Part shown: positions 45,086-53,339 of the stretch, in pieces
Layout of the letters: each line of letters opens with the position of its first letter
Numbering within the stretch: the first letter of the stretch is position 1
Source: Streptomyces sp. 2114.4
Lineage (GTDB): Bacteria > Actinomycetota > Actinomycetes > Streptomycetales > Streptomycetaceae
Direction of reading: 5' to 3'
Assembly (NCBI RefSeq): GCF_900187385.1
Contig: NZ_FYEY01000001.1
Coordinates: forward strand, 3,968,001-4,032,000
Length of the DNA stretch: 64,000 nt
Position numbers and translations under genes: made by a program
The notes under the pieces: generated by a model
Told to the model about the DNA's origin: nothing
Seen by the model: only the letters and a program-made list of their open reading frames with translations
Databases searched by the model: none

Positions 45086-46003
45086 TCAGACCAGGCCCGC
45101 CGCCGCGAAGGCCTCCTCGGCGCCCGGCATCTCCAGCACGCCCACCGACTCGAAGAGCCGGACGGTGTGCCGGGCCGAGTGGCGGATCTGCTCGCGGACC
45201 TGCACGGGCGCGTACGCATCGGCGACGACCTGCTCCACACCGTCCTTGTCCAGGCCCGCCAGGCGCAGCGAGTTGCGCACCGGCGCCAGGTCGGGAGCCA
45301 GACTGCGCAGGACCAGTTCCGGCAGACAGCGGGCGGAGCGCTCGCGCAGGGCCGGATCCAGGTCGGTCCACAGCTCCTTGAAGAACCCGGAGAAGTAGGC
45401 GTGGTGCCTGCCCTCGTCCTCGGCGTGATCGCGCACCACGTCCCGCACGGTGGTCACGACCAGGGGGTCCTTGGGGACGTCCTTGAGGATGGAGGTGACC
45501 AGCGTTTCGAAGACGACGACCTGCAGCAGCTGGCTCAGCAGGGGCTCGCCCGGCATGACCTGTGCGCCGATGCCGTCCAGCTGGCTCAGGAAGGGCATGA
45601 AGTCGTAAGCGGGCACGTCGATATCGGTGGCGCCGCGCACCTGGTCGATGATGTCGAGGCTGTACAGGGCGTGGTACGCCTCGTCGCAGTAGATCTTGTA
45701 CGCGTCCAGCCGCATCCCGGTCGTCACCCCCAGGCCCGAGGTGCCGTTGGCGATGCGCTCGGTGGCGCGGTTCACCACGCTCGTCTCGAAGTGCATGGTG
45801 AAGTGGAGGTACTGGTAGAGGTGCCGGGCGACGATGCGGAAGCGCTCGTCGGGCCCCAGGGCCCGCACCAGCGGATGGTCCAGGTACGGGATCATCGCCT
45901 CCGGGAAGAGCGTCTTTCCCGATTCCAGGTCCTGGCCTATGACGCGCCGCGGGTCTCTTCGGACCCCTGCCTTCTCGTACCACTGGTTCAGCGGGGACTT
46001 CAT
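45086..46003 (-). CDS. AurF-type diiron N-oxygenase (first copy)
   Basis: A 305-aa member of the p-aminobenzoate N-oxygenase AurF family, non-haem diiron enzymes that oxidise amines to hydroxylamine, nitroso or nitro groups. All seven expected ligands are present and their spacing follows AurF closely: E73, E108, H111, E166, H193, E197 and H200 (DEAYH, DEGRHH). It is paralogous to the enzyme at 54474-55511. It sits between the LysE exporter and sbnA. The substrate is probably a Dap-derived amine rather than an arylamine, which is inference. Confidence 0.85.
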   Translation of the reverse strand: MKSPLNQWYEKAGVRRDPRRVIGQDLESGKTLFPEAMIPYLDHPLVRALGPDERFRIVARHLYQYLHFTMHFETSVVNRATERIANGTSGLGVTTGMRLDAYKIYCDEAYHALYSLDIIDQVRGATDIDVPAYDFMPFLSQLDGIGAQVMPGEPLLSQLLQVVVFETLVTSILKDVPKDPLVVTTVRDVVRDHAEDEGRHHAYFSGFFKELWTDLDPALRERSARCLPELVLRSLAPDLAPVRNSLRLAGLDKDGVEQVVADAYAPVQVREQIRHSARHTVRLFESVGVLEMPGAEEAFAAAGLV

Positions 46004-46088
46004 GGACGTTCCTCTCGTTCCTGCAGGTCGTTCCTGTCAGGGGTGGGTGCCGCGCCGGCCGGGGCAGCGGCCAGGGGCTGCTGCGGTA

Positions 46089-46694
46089 CTAGGCCATGGC
46101 CGAGACCACCAGCCAGGTGCCGATGGCGCACAGTGCCCCGCCGCCCACGGTCTCCAGCGCGCGGCGCCAGCCGTCCCGCTTGAAGATGTTTCCGAGCCGC
46201 AGCACCAGCAGCGCATAGCCGCACAGACACAGGAAGCTGAGGGCGATGTGGATGCCGGCCAGGGTGAGGGAGACGGGCAGGGAGCCGTTTCCGGCCGGGA
46301 TGAACTGCGGCAGGAACGAGGTGTAGAAGACGCCGACCTTGGGGTTGCCCAGGCTGGTGACCGCCCCTTGACGCCAGTTCAGCCGGGTGGGGGTGTCCAC
46401 GTCGCCGAGCGGTCTGCGGGCCGAGGCGATGGCGCGGATGCCCAGGAAGACCAGGTAGGCGGCTCCGGCGATCTTGATGGCGGTGAAGAGGGCGGGCGAG
46501 GCGGCCAGCACGGCCGAGAGCCCCGCCACCGATGCCACCGCCCAGGCGACCAGTCCGGTGCACACCCCCGCGGCGGTCTGCACGGCGGCCCTGGCGCCGC
46601 CGTGCAGGGCGTTTCTGATGACCACCAGAGTGTCCGCGCCGGGGGACACGACGATCAGTCCGGCCACGGCGATGTATCCGATGAAGTTGGTCAT
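46089..46694 (-). CDS. LysE/RhtB-family amino-acid exporter
   Basis: A 201-aa membrane protein with about six hydrophobic segments. The family signature SPGADTLVVIRNALHGGARAAVQTAAGVCTGL lies near residues 17-48, and GNPKVGVFYTSFLPQFIP near 115-132. LysE proteins export basic or modified amino acids, which fits a product that is itself an amino acid or small peptide derivative. Confidence 0.88.
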   Translation of the reverse strand: MTNFIGYIAVAGLIVVSPGADTLVVIRNALHGGARAAVQTAAGVCTGLVAWAVASVAGLSAVLAASPALFTAIKIAGAAYLVFLGIRAIASARRPLGDVDTPTRLNWRQGAVTSLGNPKVGVFYTSFLPQFIPAGNGSLPVSLTLAGIHIALSFLCLCGYALLVLRLGNIFKRDGWRRALETVGGGALCAIGTWLVVSAMA

Positions 46695-46744
46695 CCGGGA
46701 GGTTCTTCCTGTTCTCTGTGCTCACGTGCTGTGGTACTCGGGGC

Positions 46745-46772
46745 GGCCGGCGCCGGGTGACAGGCGCCGGCC
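46745..46772 (-). terminator. GC-rich hairpin between carbamoyltransferase and LysE genes
   Basis: GGCCGGCGCC (46745-46754) and GGCGCCGGCC (46763-46772), loop GGGTGACA, lie in the 94-nt gap. Could reduce readthrough or protect mRNA. Confidence 0.4.
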
Positions 46773-46788
46773 GGGTGGCGGGCGCCGG

Positions 46789-47748
46789 TCAGAGCCGGTC
46801 CGCCAGCCATTCCAGCGTGGACATGGCGCTGGTGAGCTTCATCCGGGCCTGCCCCCAGGCCACGGACCGGTCGCCGTCGAGCACGCTGCCGGCCACCTCC
46901 TCGCCGCGGTGAGCGGGCAGGTCGTGCAGGAACCGGGCCTGCGGCCAGCGGTCCATCAGGGCCTCGTCGACGTAGAACGGCAGGAATTTCTCCCGCCAGT
47001 CGGCGTCCGGCTTGGCGGTTCCCGTGGTCTGCCAGCGGGTGGTGTAGACGAAGTCGGCCTCGTCGGGGAGTTCGTCGGTCGAGTGCACCTGGGTGAGCGT
47101 GGTGCCGTGCTGGGCCGCCCTCTTGGCGGCGGACTCCAGGGCCGCGGCCGGCAGACCGTACCCCTCGGGGGTGGCGAAGGTGACCTGGCAGCCGGAGAAA
47201 TGGGCGATGCCCTGCGCGAGGGCGGTGGCGGTGTTGTTGCCCTCGCCGAGGTAGACGATGCGCGCGCCGTCCACCCCGCCCCGGCACATGCTGATCGTCG
47301 CCAGATCGCAGATCCCCTGCGTCGGGTGCTCCTCCGCCGCCATCGCGTTGACCACCGGGATGCCGCCGTGCCGGGAGATCTCGCGCAGCTCGTCCAGCGG
47401 GCCGGCCGTCCTGGCGACCAGCAGGTCCAGCATGCTGCCCAGGATGCGGCCGGTGTCGGTGATCGACTCGCCGGTGTTGGTCTGCAGGTCGTGGGGGCCG
47501 AAGGTGACCGGGGAGGCGCCCAGGCGGAGGGCGGCGGTGGTGAACGCCGTACGGGTGCGGGTCGAGGTCTTGGTGAAGAGGATGCCGGCCACCCGGCCGC
47601 TCAGCGGGCTGCGGTGCGCGCCGATGTCCCGGTAGAAGTCGGCACCGCGGCGGACCAGTTGGTGCACCTCGTCCCGGGACAGCTCGCCCAGGGAGAACAC
47701 GCCCTGTTCCGGGGTCACGGGCGGCAGTCCCGTCATGAGTTCAGTCAT
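46789..47748 (-). CDS. Ornithine/aspartate carbamoyltransferase-family enzyme of unknown acceptor
   Basis: A 319-aa transcarbamylase. The carbamoyl-phosphate site is intact (TKTSTRTRTAF; EEHPTQGICDL). The acceptor side is altered: where ornithine transcarbamylases have HCLP this has HDLPAHRG, and the SMG loop reads RWQTTGTAK. It is therefore unlikely to make citrulline. With SbnAB in the cluster, carbamoylation of Dap or a hydroxylamine derivative to a ureido compound is a reasonable guess, like the carbamoyltransferase of viomycin-type clusters. Confidence 0.8.
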   Translation of the reverse strand: MTELMTGLPPVTPEQGVFSLGELSRDEVHQLVRRGADFYRDIGAHRSPLSGRVAGILFTKTSTRTRTAFTTAALRLGASPVTFGPHDLQTNTGESITDTGRILGSMLDLLVARTAGPLDELREISRHGGIPVVNAMAAEEHPTQGICDLATISMCRGGVDGARIVYLGEGNNTATALAQGIAHFSGCQVTFATPEGYGLPAAALESAAKRAAQHGTTLTQVHSTDELPDEADFVYTTRWQTTGTAKPDADWREKFLPFYVDEALMDRWPQARFLHDLPAHRGEEVAGSVLDGDRSVAWGQARMKLTSAMSTLEWLADRL

Positions 47749-47820
47749 CGGTGCTCTTCCTTCGGAGGGTGGTGTCCGGCGGGACCGGGTGGGCCCCGGT
47801 GAAGCGGTGCGGGGCGCGGG

Positions 47821-48003
47821 TCAGGGCGCGGCGTACGCCAGAAGTTCCTCGACGTCCTCGGCGCAGTCCCCGCAGCCGGTGTTGGCCGAGGTCTCCTCGC
47901 GCACGGCCGCCAGGTCGCGGCAGCCGCGGCCGGCCGCGGCGAGGATCTCGCTCTCCCTGACATGGGCGCACATACAGATCAGGGGGTCGGATTCGTCGGT
48001 CAT
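47821..48003 (-). CDS. BFD-type [2Fe-2S] ferredoxin, 60 aa
   Basis: A small protein with C10-x-C12-x31-C44-x2-C47, the bacterioferritin-associated ferredoxin/BFD cysteine pattern, and little else. ATG 48003 overlaps the aminotransferase stop (ATGA), so it is a true operon member. It could supply electrons to the AurF-type or other oxygenases of the cluster, which otherwise lack a visible redox partner. Confidence 0.85.
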   Translation of the reverse strand: MTDESDPLICMCAHVRESEILAAAGRGCRDLAAVREETSANTGCGDCAEDVEELLAYAAP

Positions 48004-49364
48004 GGCGTGCCGTTCCCCGGGCCGTGAGCGGTCTCCCGGTCCAGCGCGCCGAAGGCCAGATCCAGGATCCCGGCGAGCAGGTCGAGCTCGGCCTCGCCGG
48101 TCACCAGCGGCGGGTGGATGTTGAGGACGTCCGGTGCCATCCCGGTCGAGGCCACGAGCAGGCCGTAGTCGGGGTGGACGTGAGCACCCAACTCCCGGAT
48201 GCGGGCGGCGTGGTGGCCGCTCAGCACGATCCGCGCGGTGGCTCCCATGGCATCGGTCCGGCTGATGAGGTGGGGGTACCGGTCCGCGAGCTGCCGCAGC
48301 CGGGTGCGCAGACCGTCCTCCAGGGCGAGGACGTCCTTGTCCACGTCCTTCCACGCCTCCCAGCGGTCCAGCACGGTCTCCGTCACGGCGAGCGCGTGCG
48401 GGATCCCGACGAAGGTGGAGGAGTGGCTGCCCGGCGGGTAGTGCTCGGGGTCGGCCAGCGGTTCGCGGGCCCACACGGCGCTCAGCGCGGCCGCGCCGTT
48501 GGTGAGCGCCTTGCTCGTCACGATGACGTCCGGCCTGACGCCCGCGCGCTGGAATCCCCAGCGGGGGCCGACCCGGTGCATGCCCGTGAAGATCTCGTCG
48601 GCGATGATCACGGCGCCCTGGGCACGGGCGTGGTCGACGGCCGCGCGCAGCAGCGCGGGGTCGGGCGTCACCATGCCGCCCACGTTCTGCACGGATTCGA
48701 AGACGAAGGCGGAGACCTTGCGGCCGTGGTGGCGGCCGCCGACCCCGCTGAGCTCCGAGCCCCAGCGGGCCACGGCCTGCGTGCAGCCGCCGGAGCAGCC
48801 GCCGGCGGGCCCGGCGTGCGGGCAGCGCAGGCAGTCGGGGCTGGGCAGCCGTACGACCTCCAGGCCCCAGGCGGCGAGCAGTTCGCGGTAGCGCGGGCTG
48901 CTGCTGAGCATGCTGGTCACCCCGGAGCGGCCGTGGAAGGCGCCCTCGAAGACCACGACCGTGCCGGGCCCGTTGTTGCTGAAGGCGATGCGCAGCGCGG
49001 TCTCCATGCCCTGGGCGCCGCCCAGGTCCAGCTCGACCCGGCCCGGCGCCCCGACGGCCTCGGAGCACAGCCGCTCGATGCGCTCCAGGACGCTCAGGCG
49101 CAGCTCCGACTCGCAGAACGACGGGAGGGCCGGCAGCTCCATGCAGCGGTTCAGCGCCTCGCGCAGCAGCTCGTTGTCGTATCCCCAGGAGAGGGTTCCG
49201 TTGGCGGCCTCGGCGTCCAGATACCGCCGTCCGTCGGCCGCTGTGAGGAAACAGCCCTGGCCGCCAACGAAGCGGGGGACCTGCGCGGAGCGGTAGATCA
49301 GGTTGCCCGCGCCCGCGAAGGGCGGTATCTGCGTGCGCTGCGCGCCGGTGTTCAGGACAGGCAC
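48000..49364 (-). CDS. Class III PLP-dependent aminotransferase
   Basis: A 454-aa fold-type I aminotransferase. Visible: GGAQGMETALRIAFSNNGPGTVVVFEGAFHGRSG (PLP phosphate region, about 115-148), VIIADEIFTGMHRVG (Asp of PLP), and the Schiff-base lysine in IVTSKALTNG. A Cys-rich insert (C-x2-C-x8-C-x3-C, in LPSPDCLRCPH) resembles that of some omega-aminotransferases. Its 5' end overlaps the NDPK-like gene by 13 nt. It may act on an omega-amino group or a keto intermediate; the substrate is unknown. Confidence 0.88.
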   Translation of the reverse strand: MPVLNTGAQRTQIPPFAGAGNLIYRSAQVPRFVGGQGCFLTAADGRRYLDAEAANGTLSWGYDNELLREALNRCMELPALPSFCESELRLSVLERIERLCSEAVGAPGRVELDLGGAQGMETALRIAFSNNGPGTVVVFEGAFHGRSGVTSMLSSSPRYRELLAAWGLEVVRLPSPDCLRCPHAGPAGGCSGGCTQAVARWGSELSGVGGRHHGRKVSAFVFESVQNVGGMVTPDPALLRAAVDHARAQGAVIIADEIFTGMHRVGPRWGFQRAGVRPDVIVTSKALTNGAAALSAVWAREPLADPEHYPPGSHSSTFVGIPHALAVTETVLDRWEAWKDVDKDVLALEDGLRTRLRQLADRYPHLISRTDAMGATARIVLSGHHAARIRELGAHVHPDYGLLVASTGMAPDVLNIHPPLVTGEAELDLLAGILDLAFGALDRETAHGPGNGTP

Positions 49365-50356
49365 CGTTCGGCCTCCTTCGCGGTCGGGTTCTCGCCGGGT
49401 GCGGCGGGCTCCCAGGCGGCTGCCGACGACGTGGGCAGCAGGGGTGCCACGCCCGGTTCGTTGCAGTCGATCCAGCCGGTGACCACCGACAGCACGTCCC
49501 AGCGCGCGCTGCCGTACGGGAGCGGGGTGCGGGCCAGTTCCGCCAGCCAGGCGCCGATGTGCTCGGGTGCGGCGGCGGTGGTGGCCAGTTCGGCCCAGGC
49601 GTCGGTGCCGCGCTCCAGGCGGCGCAGGGACCGGGCCAGGTCCAGGTCGTGCTGGGGGATGGCGGCCTCCAGCTGGGGCAGCAGCTCGTGCGCGGGGCCG
49701 CTGCCGGGCTCGGGCGGCTGCCCGGGGACATCACAGGTCAGCGCCTCGCGGCACCACTGCCAGCCGGTCTGGTAGGAGAACAGCTGCAGCTCGCGGACGA
49801 CGTCGGCCGGGTCGTCCGCGGTGTGCATGAAGTTGAACAGGCCGTTCACCCGCCCGATGCGGGTCCGCAGATCGCGGCCGCGCGCGGCCTCGGGGTCCGC
49901 GCTGCCCTTGGCGGCCGTCAGCCGGACGCTGGCGGGCATCCACGCGGGGCGCCGGGCGTCGCCGAGCAGCACCAGGAGGGCGGGGCCCGAGCCGAGCAGG
50001 TGGTCGACGACCGCGATGCGCTGCTGCGAGGCGGCGTTGAACTGGTAGCGCCACAGCTCCCGGGTCAGCAGCGGATCAAAGCGCACCGTGGTCGCCGCCA
50101 GCGGGAACCAGCCCTCCTCGTACAGCACGTCCAGGAGCTGCCGGCAGCGCCGCCCGGCGACCGCGTCGGGCTTGAGCGCGACGAACGTCACGCCCCGGGA
50201 GCGTTCCAGCGCCCCCATCGCGGCGAAGGAGTCCAGTCCCTCGCGGGCGTAGGTGTCGTAGCGGTACAGCTCGCGCTTGTCGGGGTCGGCCGTCAGCGCG
50301 CCGAGCGCGTCGGCCGCGACCGCCGAGCGGCATACCGCGTCAGTCGTCAGTGTCAT
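49352..50356 (-). CDS. Nucleoside-diphosphate-kinase-like protein with C-terminal extension
   Basis: A 334-aa protein whose residues about 55-195 resemble nucleoside diphosphate kinase: FVALKPDAV with K62, the RI-x-L/VVDHLLGSGPALLVL region, TAAKGSADP, and GLFNFMHTADDP where H178 aligns with the phosphohistidine. The N-terminal 50 and C-terminal 130 residues have no domain I recognise. It overlaps the formyltransferase end by 17 nt. It could phosphorylate a pathway intermediate or bind a nucleotide; a normal housekeeping NDPK is only about 140 aa. Confidence 0.7.
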   Translation of the reverse strand: MTLTTDAVCRSAVAADALGALTADPDKRELYRYDTYAREGLDSFAAMGALERSRGVTFVALKPDAVAGRRCRQLLDVLYEEGWFPLAATTVRFDPLLTRELWRYQFNAASQQRIAVVDHLLGSGPALLVLLGDARRPAWMPASVRLTAAKGSADPEAARGRDLRTRIGRVNGLFNFMHTADDPADVVRELQLFSYQTGWQWCREALTCDVPGQPPEPGSGPAHELLPQLEAAIPQHDLDLARSLRRLERGTDAWAELATTAAAPEHIGAWLAELARTPLPYGSARWDVLSVVTGWIDCNEPGVAPLLPTSSAAAWEPAAPGENPTAKEAERCLS

Positions 50357-51176
50357 CGAGTCTCTTTCCTCCGAGCGGGGTGACCTCCCCGTCGACCAGC
50401 ACCACCCGGCTGCCGTCGGCGTGCCGGGCGCCGTCCACGGCCAGGCGCCCGGCGGCGAAGGCGCGCACCGTCCACTCCAGGCAGGGGCGGTCGCTCCGTT
50501 GTTTCTGGAGCAGTTCCTGCTGCCAGGCGTCCTCGGCGGTGGGGCGGCGGTCGCCGACCGGCACCGGCGGCCCCGTGCACAGCACGGCGCCCCCGTCGTG
50601 GGTCCCGTCGACGAGGAAGCAGGACGTCCGGGTCGCGCGGTGCCCCCGGCTCATGGCGAGCCGGACCGGGTCCTTGCCGGTCAGCGCCCGGCTGCCGTCG
50701 TCCGCCAGCACGCTCAGGTCGCCCGGATGCTGGTTGATCATCCGGTGGGCGTAGCGGTCCAGCAGCGCCCCCTCGATCCAGCGGTGGTACGCCAGGACCA
50801 CCAGGTCCAGCGGGCCGTTGTCCGCCTCCCAGCTCGCCATACGGGAGTTGAGCCCGTCGTGCCAGGAGCGGGCCCGTTCGCGGTAGCGGCGTACGGCGTC
50901 CGGGCCCTCGGCGGCCGCCTGCGACGCCGAGCCGCAGTGTGCGTCGAAGTCGCCGGTCCACGCCTCCACACCGGCCTCGCGCGCCACGTCCAGCGCCGCG
51001 ACCCGCGTGCCGTGGGAGGCGACCAGGCAGACCTGGAAGCGGTCCGGCGCGGTGTGCTGCAGGGACAGCAGCGTGCGCAGGTTCCCGCCGGTCGCCGAGG
51101 CCAGCACGCCGATCCGCAGCGGGCGTCCGGGCCCGGACGGGCCGAGCACCCGCGCCCGGCGCGCCGCCCCGGTCAT
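50340..51176 (-). CDS. PurN-like formyltransferase
   Basis: A 278-aa protein of the formyltransferase fold. It has an N-terminal RIGVLASATGGNLRTLL (like the phosphate loop of PurN), the catalytic pair in INQHPGDLSVL (N148, H150), and a following Asp-containing stretch (LTGKDPVRLAMSRGHR). Such enzymes move formyl from 10-formyltetrahydrofolate to an amine. A formyl group on an N-hydroxylamine would give a hydroxamate; on Dap it would give N-formyl-Dap. Overlaps the hydrolase gene (ATGA). Confidence 0.78.
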   Translation of the reverse strand: MTGAARRARVLGPSGPGRPLRIGVLASATGGNLRTLLSLQHTAPDRFQVCLVASHGTRVAALDVAREAGVEAWTGDFDAHCGSASQAAAEGPDAVRRYRERARSWHDGLNSRMASWEADNGPLDLVVLAYHRWIEGALLDRYAHRMINQHPGDLSVLADDGSRALTGKDPVRLAMSRGHRATRTSCFLVDGTHDGGAVLCTGPPVPVGDRRPTAEDAWQQELLQKQRSDRPCLEWTVRAFAAGRLAVDGARHADGSRVVLVDGEVTPLGGKRLDDTDD

Positions 51177-51916
51177 GACGCGCTCCCCTCGGCGGCCGCC
51201 GGGTCACCGGCCAGCAGCGCCAGTACCGCGGCGCAGCCGTCCCGGTCCGGGTTGACCAGGTGCATATGGCGGGCGCCGGGAACGGTGTGATGGTCCACGG
51301 CGAGTCCGCCGTCCCGCCACCCCTTGAGCTGATACTCCGTCAGTTCACTGGGTACCGCCTGGTCACAGGCCGCCTCGACGACGGTCAGCGACGCCAGGTC
51401 GGCCCGCGAGGGCCGGGGGGTCGCCTCGTCGGCGGTGCCGCCGGCCGCCAGGTGTCCGGCGAGGAAGTGGCCGACGGCCGGCCCGCCGGTCCCGGTCGCG
51501 AGGGTGTGCGCCAGGTCCACGACGGGTGCCAGCAGGACCGCGCGCCGGCCGGCGCCCCGCCCGGCGACGGCGGCCAGCGCCAGGTGCGCCCCGGCGGAGT
51601 GCCCCACCAGCGTGGCGTCCTGCCAGGGCGCACCGACGGCGTCCAGCCGCTCCAGCGCCTGGACGGCGTCCTCGGCGGCCGCCGGCCACTGTCCGCCGTC
51701 CCAGGCCGGGCGGTACTCCACCGCCGCGGTGGCGCACCCGCGCCGCACCAGCGCCACGGCCAGCGGCTCCAGGTCGCGGGCGATGCGGTCGTGCCGCCAG
51801 AACCCGCCGTGGAAGATCACGGCCGCGCCGCGGACCGGCTCCCGCACGGGGGTGTACAGGTCGATCCGCTGCCACGGCGAGTCGCCGTAGCGCAGCACGC
51901 CTTCCTGGACGGTCAC
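51173..51916 (-). CDS. Alpha/beta-hydrolase
   Basis: A 247-aa alpha/beta-hydrolase close to the BD-FAE/kynurenine formamidase-like group: oxyanion block FHGGFWRHDRIARDLEPLA, nucleophile elbow VGHSAGAHLALAA, Asp in VEAACDQAVP and His in PGARHMHLV. GTG 51916 overlaps the cupin stop as GTGA. Formamidase- or esterase-like release of a product is possible, and would pair naturally with the formyltransferase. Confidence 0.8.
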   Translation of the reverse strand: MTVQEGVLRYGDSPWQRIDLYTPVREPVRGAAVIFHGGFWRHDRIARDLEPLAVALVRRGCATAAVEYRPAWDGGQWPAAAEDAVQALERLDAVGAPWQDATLVGHSAGAHLALAAVAGRGAGRRAVLLAPVVDLAHTLATGTGGPAVGHFLAGHLAAGGTADEATPRPSRADLASLTVVEAACDQAVPSELTEYQLKGWRDGGLAVDHHTVPGARHMHLVNPDRDGCAAVLALLAGDPAAAEGSAS

Positions 51917-52593
51917 AGGACGCCCATCGCCCGCAGGCGCCCGGCCCAGTGCTCGAACCGCTCGTCGGACATGCGGACCTCGCGGCGCCGCTGTGCGCTC
52001 TCCTCGGCGGCGCCCAGCCGGTACCACACCTGACCGTCGGAGCGGCGGATCATGAAGGCCCGGTCCTTGCGCGCGGGGCTCTGGATCATCAGCGAGATCG
52101 TCTCGGGCTCGGTGATGGTGGTGTGCAGCTGCTCGTGGTCGAGCGTGATGCAGCGGCCCTCGGGCTCCTCGCGCACGAAGTACGGCCAGAAGCGGTTGAC
52201 GTCGGCCGTCTCGTCCAGCGGCTGGTCGGTGGCGTAGAGCGTGTGCCGGTAGGCGCCGCGCAGGATGTAGGCGGTGAAGCTGTAGCGGTGGTTGTGCACC
52301 CGCTCGTACTGGTCGGTGTTGGCCAGCCGCAGCCTGATGCGCAGGCCCTTCTCCTGGTCGTCCCAGAGGACGATCTTGTCGTCCAGGGCGTGGCACTCAC
52401 ACTTCTCGCGCAGCTCCGGGGTGCGCCGGACCCGCTCGACGAGGGTGCCCAGCAGCTCGGGGTCGTCACCGAGGCGGCGGGCGATCCGCTCGGTGACCTC
52501 GGCGGCGGACTCGATGTCGTCCCAGCGCACCGTCGGCAGGGATTCCATCAGGGAGACCGCGGCCTGGGTGCGGTCGGCCGTCACGCTGGTCAT
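51913..52593 (-). CDS. Cupin-like protein, copy 2
   Basis: A 226-aa protein with a cupin-type metal site: VHNHRYSFTAYILRGAYRHTLY (HxH-R) followed by LDHEQLHTTITEPETISLM. It is homologous along its length to the next gene upstream (HDHRFTFTSLILRGHYRH; LHHSEIHTTYTTPNTVSLF), including C-terminal WYR/WWRFG and LRAMGVL/LRGMEVL. Stop overlaps the hydrolase start. Function unknown; cupins in N-N or N-O forming pathways exist, but the MetRS-like partner domain of hydrazine synthetases is missing. Confidence 0.75.
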   Translation of the reverse strand: MTSVTADRTQAAVSLMESLPTVRWDDIESAAEVTERIARRLGDDPELLGTLVERVRRTPELREKCECHALDDKIVLWDDQEKGLRIRLRLANTDQYERVHNHRYSFTAYILRGAYRHTLYATDQPLDETADVNRFWPYFVREEPEGRCITLDHEQLHTTITEPETISLMIQSPARKDRAFMIRRSDGQVWYRLGAAEESAQRRREVRMSDERFEHWAGRLRAMGVL

Positions 52594-53270
52594 CACAGGA
52601 CCTCCATTCCCCGCAGCCGCGCGGTGAGTTCGTCGTAGTACGCCTTGCTGATGCGCTTGCTGCCCTTGCGGGCGGCCTTCTCCTTGTCCTCGCCGAAGCG
52701 CCACCACACCCGGCCGGTCTCCCGCTCGGTGATCAGCGAGCGCTCCTTCTCCGCGGGGCCGCGCAGGAAGAGGGAGACGGTGTTGGGGGTGGTGTAGGTG
52801 GTGTGGATCTCGGAGTGGTGCAGCGTGTAGCAGTTGCCGGCGACCTCGTTGGTCACGAACCGGGGGATCACCCGCAGGTCGGAGTCCTGGGCGTCGAAGT
52901 CGTCCTGGGCGTCCTCCGGGATCCCCTCGGGGCGGCCCACCAGCTGGTGGCGGACGTGGCGGTAGTGGCCGCGCAGGATGAGGGAGGTGAAGGTGAAACG
53001 GTGGTCGTGCGGGCGGTCCCGGTGGTCCTCGGTGGAGACGTGCACCCGGATACGGAAGCCGCGGTCCAGTGCGTCGTAGACCACCAGTTTGTCCAGCAGC
53101 CGGTGGTGTTCGCACTTGTCGAAAAGGTCCTCCTCCTCACGGGCGCGCTCCAGCAGATGCGTCATGGTCTGCTTGTCCTCGGCGAGGGCCGTGAGGATCT
53201 CGTGGGTCTGGGCCCGCGCCTTGTGCAGGTCCGACCAGTCGACGGTCAGCCGGTCCAGTTCATCAAGCAT
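52593..53270 (-). CDS. Cupin-like protein, copy 1
   Basis: A 225-aa paralogue of the neighbouring cupin gene. The metal motif is RPHDHRFTFTSLILRGHYRHVRH, with a later LHHSEIHTTYTTPNTVSLFL strand. N-terminal helix region DWSDLHKARAQTHEILTALAED. The two cupin genes join as TGATG, which points to tandem duplication and probably a heterodimer or successive reactions. An exact reaction is not predictable. Confidence 0.75.
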   Translation of the reverse strand: MLDELDRLTVDWSDLHKARAQTHEILTALAEDKQTMTHLLERAREEEDLFDKCEHHRLLDKLVVYDALDRGFRIRVHVSTEDHRDRPHDHRFTFTSLILRGHYRHVRHQLVGRPEGIPEDAQDDFDAQDSDLRVIPRFVTNEVAGNCYTLHHSEIHTTYTTPNTVSLFLRGPAEKERSLITERETGRVWWRFGEDKEKAARKGSKRISKAYYDELTARLRGMEVL

Positions 53271-53339
53271 CGCTTTCTCCTGTGTTCGCCGTGAGGGTGC
53301 TGTGCCGAGGGAGCGCCGGCGCCCGGCCTGGCAGGGCGC

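Noticed and set aside
42885..47748. Viomycin/capreomycin-type cluster
   Set aside because: SbnAB plus carbamoyltransferase fits, but no NRPS modules or capreomycidine genes are in the window.
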